Assembly: GCA_003218815.1 (NCBI GenBank)
Contig: QHON01000054.1
Span: forward strand, 1-9,803
From: Verrucomicrobiota bacterium
Lineage (GTDB): Bacteria > Verrucomicrobiota > Verrucomicrobiia > Chthoniobacterales > UBA10450
Direction: 5' to 3'
DNA: 9,803 bases
Shown in pieces: positions 1-6,736 of this stretch (position 1 is its first letter; each line of letters starts with the position of its first letter). The position numbers were made by a program, and so were the translations under genes. Under the pieces are notes generated by a model that was given only the letters and a program-made list of their open reading frames with translations, ran no database searches and was not told the origin of the DNA.

Positions 1-861
1 GCTTTTCGTTACGAGCACGACTTGATCACAGCAGAGGAAACCGAGGCATTTCTGGCAAATCGTGGACTCACGCTCGACGATTTCACCGACTACTTTACGC
101 GCCACTATTGCGCCGTCGCGATTACTGAAAAAGTCCCCTCTGAAGACATCGACTACATCTCAGCGTCATCCGAATTACGCCAGGTGTTTATGGCGGAAGC
201 AATTTTATCCGGCGAATTGGATCGGATGACAACTGAGTTGATGTGGCGTTTGGCGGTGCGTTGCGCTGAAAAGGAGGTAGACTCGGAGGCATTGGCCGCC
301 GAAGAACGAAGTTTTCTTGATCGCAATAAGATTGCGTCGGCGCAACTTCCCAATTGGCTCGAGCGACTCGGACGCGATTTGGAATGGTTCAATGAAATGG
401 TGGCGATGGAAGCCGTGTATCGCCGCCGTTGCGAAACAGTGCTCGTTCCGCAGGCGCGCCAGCGGGAATTAGTGATGCTGCGTTTACCACTCACGCGGTT
501 CGAAACTGAAATGATCGAGTTGGAATCGCACGATGCTGCCCAGGAAGCCTTGTTTTGTGTCCGTGAGGACGGCATGTCGATGGAAGAAGTCGCAATCGAA
601 GGGCGTTACCCGTACCGCCGTGTCGATTTCCTTTTCGAAGATATTCCCAGCGATGCGCAGCAGAGATTTCTAAGCGTGTCAGCGGGTGACGTGCTGGAAC
701 CACTTGCGCGCGGCGACGGATTCGAATTGTGCCGAATTATCAAGAAAATCGAACCGCAAGCGGACGACTCGATGGTCGGATTGCGAATTGAGCAGCGGCT
801 TCTTGACCGGCATTTCTCCGAGCTCGCCAGCAAGTACACCCAACGACGCCTTGGTGCCTGA
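1..861 (+). CDS. PpiC/SurA-like (parvulin-type) peptide maturation protein, 5' end outside window
   Basis: The reading frame is open to the first base, so the gene starts upstream. The TTG at 22 is in frame but I do not take it as the start, because the residues before it (AFRYEHD) run smoothly into the domain. 286 residues are visible. The first ~150 are helical and charged, like the N-terminal chaperone-type region of SurA-like proteins. The last ~120 resemble a degenerate PpiC rotamase domain: the stretch around RRVDFLFEDIPSDAQQRFLS, then a 'SAGDVLEPLARGDGFELCRI' strand-turn-strand, then a closing helix ending near HFSELASKYTQ. PpiC-related proteins of this kind are known beside peptide exporters as presumed peptide-maturation factors. 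The stop lies 9 bases before the ABC exporter gene, so the two are probably co-transcribed. Whether it has isomerase activity cannot be judged, and a signal peptide could only be seen upstream. Family assignment is by pattern recognition and moderately sure. Confidence 0.7.
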   Translation, partial: AFRYEHDLITAEETEAFLANRGLTLDDFTDYFTRHYCAVAITEKVPSEDIDYISASSELRQVFMAEAILSGELDRMTTELMWRLAVRCAEKEVDSEALAAEERSFLDRNKIASAQLPNWLERLGRDLEWFNEMVAMEAVYRRRCETVLVPQARQRELVMLRLPLTRFETEMIELESHDAAQEALFCVREDGMSMEEVAIEGRYPYRRVDFLFEDIPSDAQQRFLSVSAGDVLEPLARGDGFELCRIIKKIEPQADDSMVGLRIEQRLLDRHFSELASKYTQRRLGA

Positions 862-870
862 CTTCGGCGA

Positions 871-3800
871 ATGAAAGCCCAAGATAGCGAAATTCTGAGG
901 CGGACATCGGTGTTCCGGTTCGTTTCCGACGAGCACTTCGGCGCGATTGAGCCGCTCTTGCAGGAAGAACACTACGATTTCGGCGATGTGATCGTAAAAC
1001 AGGATGATCCCGCCGATTCATTTTACGTTTTAACGAGCGGGCGGGCACGTGCTCTGAAAATCAAGTCGGACGGTGAGGAAATTCCCTTGGGGGTGTTAAA
1101 ACCAGGCGACTCTTTTGGAGAAGCCGCTTTGGCTGAAGGTGGAACGCGGAGTGCGACAGTGCGTTGTAGCACAGCGGTGGATGTTCTGCGGATCGATCGC
1201 ACCGATTTTCTCGAGCTCGTCCGCCGAGTGCCCGAGCTAAAACAGTTTGTCGAGACGACCGGCCGCAACCGGGCGCTGCAAAGCTTCCTTTATCAATTCA
1301 GCAACTTCGGCCGACTCCCCGCTCCTGTCTTGCGCAACATGATCGACAAATTAAAACCCGCCGGATTCGCGAAAGGCAGTCTCATTATTCGCGAAGGTGA
1401 TGACGCCGGACCACTCTACGTCATTGAGAAGGGGCGGGCGCGAGCCTTTACCGGAGTCAATGGCCGCGACCAGAATCTCGCGTTTTACCGCGAAGGCGAT
1501 TTTTTTGGCGAACTGTCAATCTTGAACGGCTCGCCGCGCGCAGCGTCGGTGGAAGCTTTTACAGATTGCCAGGTGCAGGCACTTGACCCGAAATCGGTGC
1601 GGGACTTGCGCCGTCGCTTCCCCGAGTTCGACAAGCTTCTCCGCGAGCGGCTCGCATTATATCAGGCAAAAACAGAAGCACGTATTCCGCTTGATTTCAC
1701 GACGGAACTTCTTCCTGCAGAGACAAAGGTGCAGGACAAAGTAGAACTGGACGGTAAACAGCCGGGCGCCGAAGTCGAAGAAAAAGAAGATCCGTTCGCA
1801 GACGAGCAGGGTTTGTTCCGCAAACGCGGCAAGCGCATCCGCAAAATCGATCACGTCATGCAAATCGATGAAATGGATTGCGGCGCAGCGAGTCTGGCGA
1901 TGGTGTGCCGACATTTTGGCCGAAAAGTAAGTTTGGCGCGTATTCGACAGCTCTGTCACACCGCAACTGATGGCACCAGCTTGAAGGCGCTTTCTCGCGC
2001 TGCAACCGAGCTTGGGCTGGCGGCGCGCGCTTTAAAAATCTCGCTGCGCAACCTCCCAATGATGCCGCTGCCGGCCATAGTGCATTGGGAGGGCAATCAT
2101 TGGATCGTGCTCTACGACGTCGATGAGCAGTTTGTGCGTGTGGCCGATCCTGGGCTCGGGCTGCGGAAACTTCCGCGGCGCGAATTTGAAGCGAAGTGGA
2201 CTGGTTATGCGGCGTTATTCGATTACACAATAGCGTTCGAACAAGCTCCTGAAAGCCAGCCAACTTTGGCGTGGGTTCTACCATTCCTCGCTCGCTTCAA
2301 AGTCATCTTACTCCAAGTCTTGGGATTGGCTGTCTCCGTCGCCTTTCTTCAACTGCTCTTTCCCGTCTTCACACAGATGGTCGTTGACAAGGTCATTGTC
2401 GAAAACGACATCGGCCTGCTGAAAACGGTCCTGCTCGGGATGCTCGCCGCGCTCGTCTTCGTGCAACTCGCTACCCTAGCGCAGGAATATTTGATCGCCT
2501 TTGCCACGGTTCGTCTGGATACGGCGGTGCTCGATTTCCTGAGCCGGAAACTTCTTTCTCTACCGATGAGTTATTTCACGAGTCGCCGGACAGGCGACAT
2601 TCAGCGCCGGCTCGATGGTGCGAGGCAAGTTCGACAATTCGCCGTCCAACAAGGGGTCGGCGCTTTGCTAGCCTTAATTTTTCTCGTAGGCGCAGTCATT
2701 TTGATGGCGCTGTACAGTCCGCTGCTCATGCTCGCGTTCCTAGCGACGACACCTCTATACGTCGCGCTAATGATCTTTTCCGTGAAAGTGCTTCGTCCGC
2801 TGTATCAGGGTGTAGAGGAAAGCCAGGGTAAATATAGTTCCCATCAAATCGATGCGATCAAAGGTATCGAGGCAGTGAAGGCGGCGTCCGCCGAGAGCAC
2901 GTTTCGTGACGCCATGCTAAACGAGTTTCTTTCCGTCTCGCAAAAACTTTTTAAGGCGAGTTTTATTGTGATGTCGTGGGACAGCGTCCTGCAAAGCATA
3001 GGTCTCCTTTCCACTGCAATTTTCCTGTGGGTTGGCGCGATCCAGGTCGTCAATGGTCACTTGAGCGTCGGTGGGTTTGTCGCATTTAGCTCGCTGACGG
3101 CAATGGCATACGCGGGAATTTTGCGCACCCTCGGGGTCTGGGACACCATGCAACTCGCCTCCGTTCAACTGAATCGGCTGAACGACATTTTTGAACAGGA
3201 GCCGGAGCAAGGCCATGATCGCTCACGCCTCGTCCCTGTACAAAGCCTGGAAGGACGCATCGAGCTGCGCGGAGTTAGCTTCAAATACGGTGGACCCGAA
3301 TCGCCCGATATTTTGAAAAATATTACGCTCGATCTCGCGCCGGCGCGCATGGTGGCGCTCGTGGGCCGTAGCGGTTGCGGTAAAACCACGCTTATCAAAT
3401 TAATTGCCGGCCTTCTCGAACCGACCGAAGGGGCGATCTTTTTCGACAATGTCGATCTAAAAACACTCAATTATCGCGACGTGCGCCGGCACATTGGGAT
3501 GGTGCTTCAGGAAAATCACATGTTTAACGAAACGATCGCGCGCAATATTGCCTTTGGCGATCCAGAGCCGGATCTCGACCGGGTGCTTGCCGCCGCTCAA
3601 GCCGCTGCTGCGCATGAGTTCATCATGCGTTTGCCGCTTGGGTACGAAACAAAAATCGGCGAATCAGGGCTGTCCCTTTCTGGTGGACAAAAGCAGCGCA
3701 TCGCTATCGCCCGGGCGATCTACAACAATCCTCCGGTCTTGATCTTCGACGAAGCAACGAGCGCACTCGATACGGAATCGGAACGCGCGATCCAAGACAA

Positions 3801-3984
3801 TCTCGGGCGATTACTAGCCGGTCGCACCACGATTGTGATCGCGCATCGACTCAGCACGATTCGCGAAGCGCATGCGATTGTGGTGCTCGAAAAAGGCAGT
3901 GTCGCGGAGGTTGGAACGCACGACGAGTTGATGGCGCAACGCGGCCTTTATTATTACCTCGCGAGTCAACAACTGGGAATCTGA
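871..3984 (+). CDS. Peptidase-containing ABC exporter with two N-terminal cyclic-nucleotide-binding domains
   Basis: This 1037-residue fusion should cut leader peptides after Gly-Gly on the cytoplasmic side and export the cargo. Domains in order: cNMP-binding domain 1 (~10-128; phosphate cassette FGEAALAEGGTRSATV, E84 and R93); cNMP-binding domain 2 (~138-262; FGELSILNGSPRAASV, E214 and R223); charged linker (~265-325); C39 peptidase (~326-455) with Q331, C337 (DEMDCGAAS), H410 (GNHWIVL) and D426 (VADPG), the full expected catalytic set; membrane domain (~470-760) with about six hydrophobic segments; ATPase (~795-1037) with Walker A GRSGCGKT (832-839), Q-loop Q880, signature LSGGQ (936-940), Walker B ending D960-E961 and H-loop H992. 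Every key residue is present, so it should be active. Typical C39 exporters are about 700-720 residues; the excess is the tandem cNMP module. The ATG start lies 9 bases after the previous stop, with no strong ribosome-binding site, which suggests coupled translation. Function is confident; the ligand is unknown. Confidence 0.95.
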   Translation: MKAQDSEILRRTSVFRFVSDEHFGAIEPLLQEEHYDFGDVIVKQDDPADSFYVLTSGRARALKIKSDGEEIPLGVLKPGDSFGEAALAEGGTRSATVRCSTAVDVLRIDRTDFLELVRRVPELKQFVETTGRNRALQSFLYQFSNFGRLPAPVLRNMIDKLKPAGFAKGSLIIREGDDAGPLYVIEKGRARAFTGVNGRDQNLAFYREGDFFGELSILNGSPRAASVEAFTDCQVQALDPKSVRDLRRRFPEFDKLLRERLALYQAKTEARIPLDFTTELLPAETKVQDKVELDGKQPGAEVEEKEDPFADEQGLFRKRGKRIRKIDHVMQIDEMDCGAASLAMVCRHFGRKVSLARIRQLCHTATDGTSLKALSRAATELGLAARALKISLRNLPMMPLPAIVHWEGNHWIVLYDVDEQFVRVADPGLGLRKLPRREFEAKWTGYAALFDYTIAFEQAPESQPTLAWVLPFLARFKVILLQVLGLAVSVAFLQLLFPVFTQMVVDKVIVENDIGLLKTVLLGMLAALVFVQLATLAQEYLIAFATVRLDTAVLDFLSRKLLSLPMSYFTSRRTGDIQRRLDGARQVRQFAVQQGVGALLALIFLVGAVILMALYSPLLMLAFLATTPLYVALMIFSVKVLRPLYQGVEESQGKYSSHQIDAIKGIEAVKAASAESTFRDAMLNEFLSVSQKLFKASFIVMSWDSVLQSIGLLSTAIFLWVGAIQVVNGHLSVGGFVAFSSLTAMAYAGILRTLGVWDTMQLASVQLNRLNDIFEQEPEQGHDRSRLVPVQSLEGRIELRGVSFKYGGPESPDILKNITLDLAPARMVALVGRSGCGKTTLIKLIAGLLEPTEGAIFFDNVDLKTLNYRDVRRHIGMVLQENHMFNETIARNIAFGDPEPDLDRVLAAAQAAAAHEFIMRLPLGYETKIGESGLSLSGGQKQRIAIARAIYNNPPVLIFDEATSALDTESERAIQDNLGRLLAGRTTIVIAHRLSTIREAHAIVVLEKGSVAEVGTHDELMAQRGLYYYLASQQLGI

Positions 3985-3996
3985 ATTAATTCCATA

Positions 3997-5184
3997 ATGA
4001 GCTCACACTTAACTCAGCGCGGCTCCATCGATGCGGAATCCGAAATGTCGCCGCAAGAGCCGCCACCGTGGATCATTCGTTCGGCAGCGTGGGTATTAGT
4101 GGGAGCGTTTCTTTTTGCATTACTCATTGCAATTGTAATGCGATTGCCCGAAACGGTGCACTGTCAGTTCGTACTAATACCCGCTACGGGCGCGGATCCG
4201 ATCCAATCGCCCCATCAAGCGATAATTAGCCGTGTTGGTGTCGAAGAAGGCCAAACCGTAAAAGCGGGCGAAGAATTGTTTGTCTTGCGCTCCGAGGAGA
4301 TCCGTGGCTGGGACACGCAGTTCCGGACGCTCACTGAAGACTTGCGCAGTAAGGAAGAAAGCCTTGCTCGATCCGAAACGGCTTATGCCGCGCAGGCGCA
4401 GATTAAGAACGCGGAGATTGAGCAGGCAAAAAGTGAAGTAAAGTTTCGGCAAAATCATAGAGAAGCCAGCCAGGATCTTGTCGCGCGCATGCAGAAACTG
4501 GCAACCCAGGGAGGCGTCTCGCAAGTCGATCTAGTTAAACTCAAGCTCGATCTTGCCGGATCGGAAAAAGATTTCAGCGTGGCGCAGCGGACATTGCAGC
4601 AGGTGAATCTCGATCGTGAGCGAATGGAAACGGAGCACGCGCGCCAACGTGCGGAGCAGCAATCTGAAATCGAAAAGTTAAAGATGCGCATTGGAGCTCT
4701 AAAGACCGACCTCGAAAACGCTCAGCAAAACTTGCTGACGGTTCGCAGTCCATATGAAGGCGTCATCATTTCGATGGAGCAGCGGACCGTCGGCAGCGTA
4801 GTTCAGCAGGGCCAGATGCTTTGCCAGCTCGCTCCTAAGGACGCGAAAACGCGTGCCCGAATGACCCTGAACGAGGCCGGTCTTCCAAGGCTCGCCGTCG
4901 CTCAGCGTGTACGCTACTTTTTCCAAGCATTCCCTTATCAGCGCTACGGCGCGGTAACGGGGAAACTCGACTGGATCAGTCCCTCAGCTATCACGGCCAG
5001 TGACGGCTCGCATTTCGTCGCGCTAGGCTCACTAGATCGTTCTGTGATTTCCCCCCGACCAGGGCAAGTTTTGCCTCTACGTGTGGGAATGAAAGGAGAA
5101 GCGCACATCATCGTTGGCGGACGGACATTGATCGAATATGCGTTCGAACCAATTCGGCAGTTGCGTGAAAGCGTGAGGCAATAA
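3997..5184 (+). CDS. HlyD-family membrane-fusion (periplasmic adaptor) protein
   Basis: The 395-residue adaptor protein should link the ABC exporter to the cell envelope. There is a short cytoplasmic N-terminus with a proline-rich EPPPW, one membrane anchor (~28-48, AAWVLVGAFLFALLIAIVM), a first half of a biotinyl-lipoyl-like domain (~66-98, with 'VGVEEGQTVKAGEELFVL'), a long Gln/Glu/Lys-rich coiled-coil hairpin (~104-245), the second lipoyl half (~246-278, 'VRSPYEGVIISMEQRTVGSV'), then a beta-barrel-type C-terminus with the usual 'FPYQRYGAVTGKLDWIS' (~312-328). Order and length fit the HlyD family. It begins 12 bases after the exporter stop, so it is in the same operon. The long coiled coil suggests contact with an outer-membrane TolC-like channel, as in Gram-negative type I systems, but no channel gene is in the window; one may lie upstream or be shared with other systems. 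Confidence 0.93.
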   Translation: MSSHLTQRGSIDAESEMSPQEPPPWIIRSAAWVLVGAFLFALLIAIVMRLPETVHCQFVLIPATGADPIQSPHQAIISRVGVEEGQTVKAGEELFVLRSEEIRGWDTQFRTLTEDLRSKEESLARSETAYAAQAQIKNAEIEQAKSEVKFRQNHREASQDLVARMQKLATQGGVSQVDLVKLKLDLAGSEKDFSVAQRTLQQVNLDRERMETEHARQRAEQQSEIEKLKMRIGALKTDLENAQQNLLTVRSPYEGVIISMEQRTVGSVVQQGQMLCQLAPKDAKTRARMTLNEAGLPRLAVAQRVRYFFQAFPYQRYGAVTGKLDWISPSAITASDGSHFVALGSLDRSVISPRPGQVLPLRVGMKGEAHIIVGGRTLIEYAFEPIRQLRESVRQ

Positions 5185-5200
5185 ATCCCTCGGACCAGCG

Positions 5201-6202
5201 ATGCAAAAGCCGCTCTCCAGATTGAGAATCGAGGACCTGACCACAAGCAATGAGGCCATGGCGCGTTGCCTGCAACTGGCAGCGCTAGCTGCAAAAACGG
5301 ACGTACCGGTTGTTCTCCTTGGCGAGACGGGCACTGGCAAAACCTTGCTCGCGCATGCAATTCACAATTCGTCGGCGCGAGCAGGTCAACCATTCATCGC
5401 GTTTAATGCGTCGGCGATCAGCGACACGTTGCTCGAAAGTCAACTGTTTGGTCATGAGCGTGGCGCATTCACAGGTGCGCAACAAAGCGTCAAAGGAAAA
5501 TTCGAATTGGCCGACGGTGGCACGCTTTTTTTGGACGAAATCTCGGAGATGAGTCCACTTGCCCAGGTAAAAATCTTGCGCGTGCTGGAGTACGGCGAAT
5601 TTGAGCGTCTCGGTTCCGAACGAATGCTCAGCTCTAACGCGCGAATCATCTGCGCCTCAAACTGTTCGCTACGCGACCGGGTGCGCCAGGGGAAATTTCG
5701 CGAGGATCTTTACCAGCGACTAAACGGCCTGACTCTACTCATCCCGCCGCTCCGGGAAAGGCTGGAGGAGCTGCCGGTATTAATCGCCGCAGAGCTGAAA
5801 GCAGCTGGATTGAAAGAAGGGAAAAACATCACCGCGATTCATCCCGAAGCGATGGCGAAGTTGCTCCATCATAAGTGGCGGGGAAACCTTCGTGAGTTAA
5901 GTCATACGGTCCGCGCCATGACTTTGTTTTGCAATGGCTCCGTCATTCTTCCCGAGCACGTCGTTTTTCCACCCGATCTCGAATCCGATCAGTCTTCTCG
6001 AACGAGTGAACGACCTGATGCTGTTGCGCTCTCGAATAACAACAAAGAGCCGGGCACCGATCTTTCGCTGGCAAATGCCGTGAAAAGGCACGTCCGATTT
6101 ATTTACGAGCAAGCAGGTCGCAATCAGCGGCGCGCGGCGAAGTTGCTCGACATTTCTCGCGCAACTCTTGCACGTCATCTCCGCAACGTGGCACAAAAGT
6201 AA
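5201..6202 (+). CDS. Sigma-54-dependent transcriptional activator without sensory domain
   Basis: 333-residue enhancer-binding protein made of an AAA+ ATPase followed by a Fis-type helix-turn-helix. Visible motifs: Walker A GETGTGKT (41-48), the sigma-54 contact loop GAFTGA (88-93, intact), Walker B with D112-E113 (GGTLFLDEIS), the arginine-bearing FREDLYQRLN (166-175), sensor II WRGNLREL (226-233), a low-complexity linker (~258-288), and a C-terminal Fis-like DNA-binding segment (~303-330, NQRRAAKLLDISRATLARHL). Only about 18 residues precede the ATPase, so there is no receiver, GAF or PAS input domain. In this it resembles PspF, which is controlled by a partner protein. It starts 16 bases after the HlyD stop and is followed by the two peptide genes, so it probably controls this locus. 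I could not find a clean -24/-12 promoter with correct spacing in the window. Identity is confident; the target is inferred. Confidence 0.93.
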   Translation: MQKPLSRLRIEDLTTSNEAMARCLQLAALAAKTDVPVVLLGETGTGKTLLAHAIHNSSARAGQPFIAFNASAISDTLLESQLFGHERGAFTGAQQSVKGKFELADGGTLFLDEISEMSPLAQVKILRVLEYGEFERLGSERMLSSNARIICASNCSLRDRVRQGKFREDLYQRLNGLTLLIPPLRERLEELPVLIAAELKAAGLKEGKNITAIHPEAMAKLLHHKWRGNLRELSHTVRAMTLFCNGSVILPEHVVFPPDLESDQSSRTSERPDAVALSNNNKEPGTDLSLANAVKRHVRFIYEQAGRNQRRAAKLLDISRATLARHLRNVAQK

Positions 6203-6360
6203 AGCATGACTGGCCAAAAAATAAGCACGTGCGGCCTTATAATGGGGTCAGATATTTCATCTGCTAGTAACGGCAACCTTCTTGCTTTTCAAAAGAAGCG
6301 CTGCGTAACTGCCTATCGTTAAACGACAAATGAAGCGATTATCCTGATTCCATTAAGATT

Positions 6361-6389
6361 TTGCCAGACTTGGCATAGATGCTGATAAT
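6361..6389 (+). promoter_or_regulatory. Candidate sigma-70-type promoter for the peptide genes
   Basis: TTGCCA (6361-6366) and GATAAT (6384-6389) are separated by exactly 17 bases. Each hexamer matches the TTGACA/TATAAT consensus at five of six positions. Transcription would start near 6396, only about five bases before the GTG start of the first peptide gene. So either the message is nearly leaderless, or translation starts further in (see that gene), or the match is chance. The -35 overlaps a short inverted repeat. Confidence 0.45.
6362..6375. promoter_or_regulatory. Inverted repeat, possible operator
   Basis: TGCCA-gact-TGGCA is a perfect 5-base inverted repeat with a 4-base spacer. It overlaps the -35 and spacer of the candidate promoter, where a bound protein would block or modulate transcription. 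A 5+5 palindrome can easily occur by chance, and no second copy was noticed, so this is weak evidence. Confidence 0.3.
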
Positions 6390-6400
6390 AAGAGACCAAA

Positions 6401-6586
6401 GTGAGTGCACCGAAGAACAAAAAAAATGCGCCCGCCGGAGAGTCAGGAAATCAAAGGCCTAAGCGCAGGAAAGAGAAATTGATTCGTCTGGATGACCTGA
6501 TTCCAAAACAGGACGTTACAGGCGGGCATTCAGTGCTGTTCGGTGCCACTGACACAACAGAAACAACAGAAACAACAGAAAACTGA
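6401..6586 (+). CDS. Short double-glycine precursor peptide 1 (Thr/Glu-repeat tail)
   Basis: 61 residues from a GTG start. The N-terminus is rich in Lys, Arg, Asn and Pro (1-26). Next comes a leader motif LIRLDDLIPKQDVTGG (27-42), then a 19-residue tail HSVLFGATDTTETTETTEN. The leader shares the pattern I-x-[LV]-x-D-L-x-P-x-x-D-x-x-G-G with the next gene, which is the main reason to believe both are real. The C39 domain of the exporter would be expected to cut after G42. The tail is acidic, has no Cys, and contains three TTE units encoded by perfect 9-base repeats. No similarity to a known bacteriocin is recognised. Start choice: GTG at 6401 has only a weak AAGAGA upstream. An in-frame TTG at 6479 is preceded by AGGA at a good distance and would give a 35-residue peptide that keeps the motif but loses the basic N-terminus. 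I prefer 6401 because peptide 2 also has a lysine-rich N-terminus. Confidence 0.7.
   Translation: MSAPKNKKNAPAGESGNQRPKRRKEKLIRLDDLIPKQDVTGGHSVLFGATDTTETTETTEN
6554..6580 (+). repeat. Three perfect 9-base tandem repeats inside precursor peptide 1
   Basis: The unit ACAACAGAA occurs three times head to tail and in frame, encoding Thr-Thr-Glu three times near the C-terminus of the peptide. Because the copies are identical at DNA level, the number could change by slippage without breaking the frame. Confidence 0.95.
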
Positions 6587-6590
6587 AAGG
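6584..6590 (+). promoter_or_regulatory. Ribosome-binding site overlapping the stop of peptide 1
   Basis: TGAAAGG: the TGA stop of peptide 1 runs directly into a GAAAGG ribosome-binding site, four bases before the ATG of peptide 2 at 6595. The overlap suggests that translation of the second peptide is coupled to the first. Confidence 0.55.
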
Positions 6591-6594
6591 TAAT

Positions 6595-6729
6595 ATGCAA
6601 GACAAAACAAAGAAACAAAAGAAAGCCAAAAAAGAGATCAAAGTTCATGACCTCAAGCCAGCAAAAGACGCCAAAGGAGGCGGCTACCACGGTCACAACA
6701 CCGGTAACACTGGCAACATTGGCACCTAG
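6595..6729 (+). CDS. Short double-glycine precursor peptide 2 (Gly/Asn/Thr-repeat tail)
   Basis: 44 residues from ATG at 6595 to TAG at 6727-6729. The first 14 residues are lysine-rich (MQDKTKKQKKAKKE). The leader IKVHDLKPAKDAKGG (15-29) lines up with peptide 1: I, [LV], D-L, P, D and Gly-Gly fall at the same distances. The tail after Gly-Gly is GYHGHNTGNTGNIGT, 15 residues, neutral apart from its two histidines, without Cys, and made of N-T-G-like triplets. There is a ribosome-binding site in the stop of peptide 1 and an 8-base gap, so the two genes are one unit. Likely a second substrate of the C39 exporter; a two-peptide toxin, a signal pair or a surface/matrix peptide are all possible. 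The role of the product is unknown. It is followed within about ten bases by a terminator-like hairpin. Confidence 0.7.
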   Translation: MQDKTKKQKKAKKEIKVHDLKPAKDAKGGGYHGHNTGNTGNIGT

Positions 6730-6736
6730 TTAGGTT

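Noticed and set aside
6189..6206. TGGCAC followed by AGC as a sigma-54 promoter
   Set aside because: The -24 half is perfect, but there are 12 bases between GG and GC where 10 are expected. It overlaps the end of the activator gene and is about 200 bases from the peptide start.
6212..6226. TGGCC...AAGC as a second sigma-54 candidate
   Set aside because: The spacing is 11 instead of 10 and both halves are poor matches.
6241..6260. GGGGTCAGAT-like motif sometimes seen beside REP-associated transposases
   Set aside because: Only a short partial resemblance; no paired hairpin repeats and no transposase in the window.
6242..6322. 26-codon + strand frame (ATG at 6242) between the activator and peptide 1
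   Set aside because: No ribosome-binding site, no Gly-Gly and no resemblance to the two precursor peptides; too short to stand alone.
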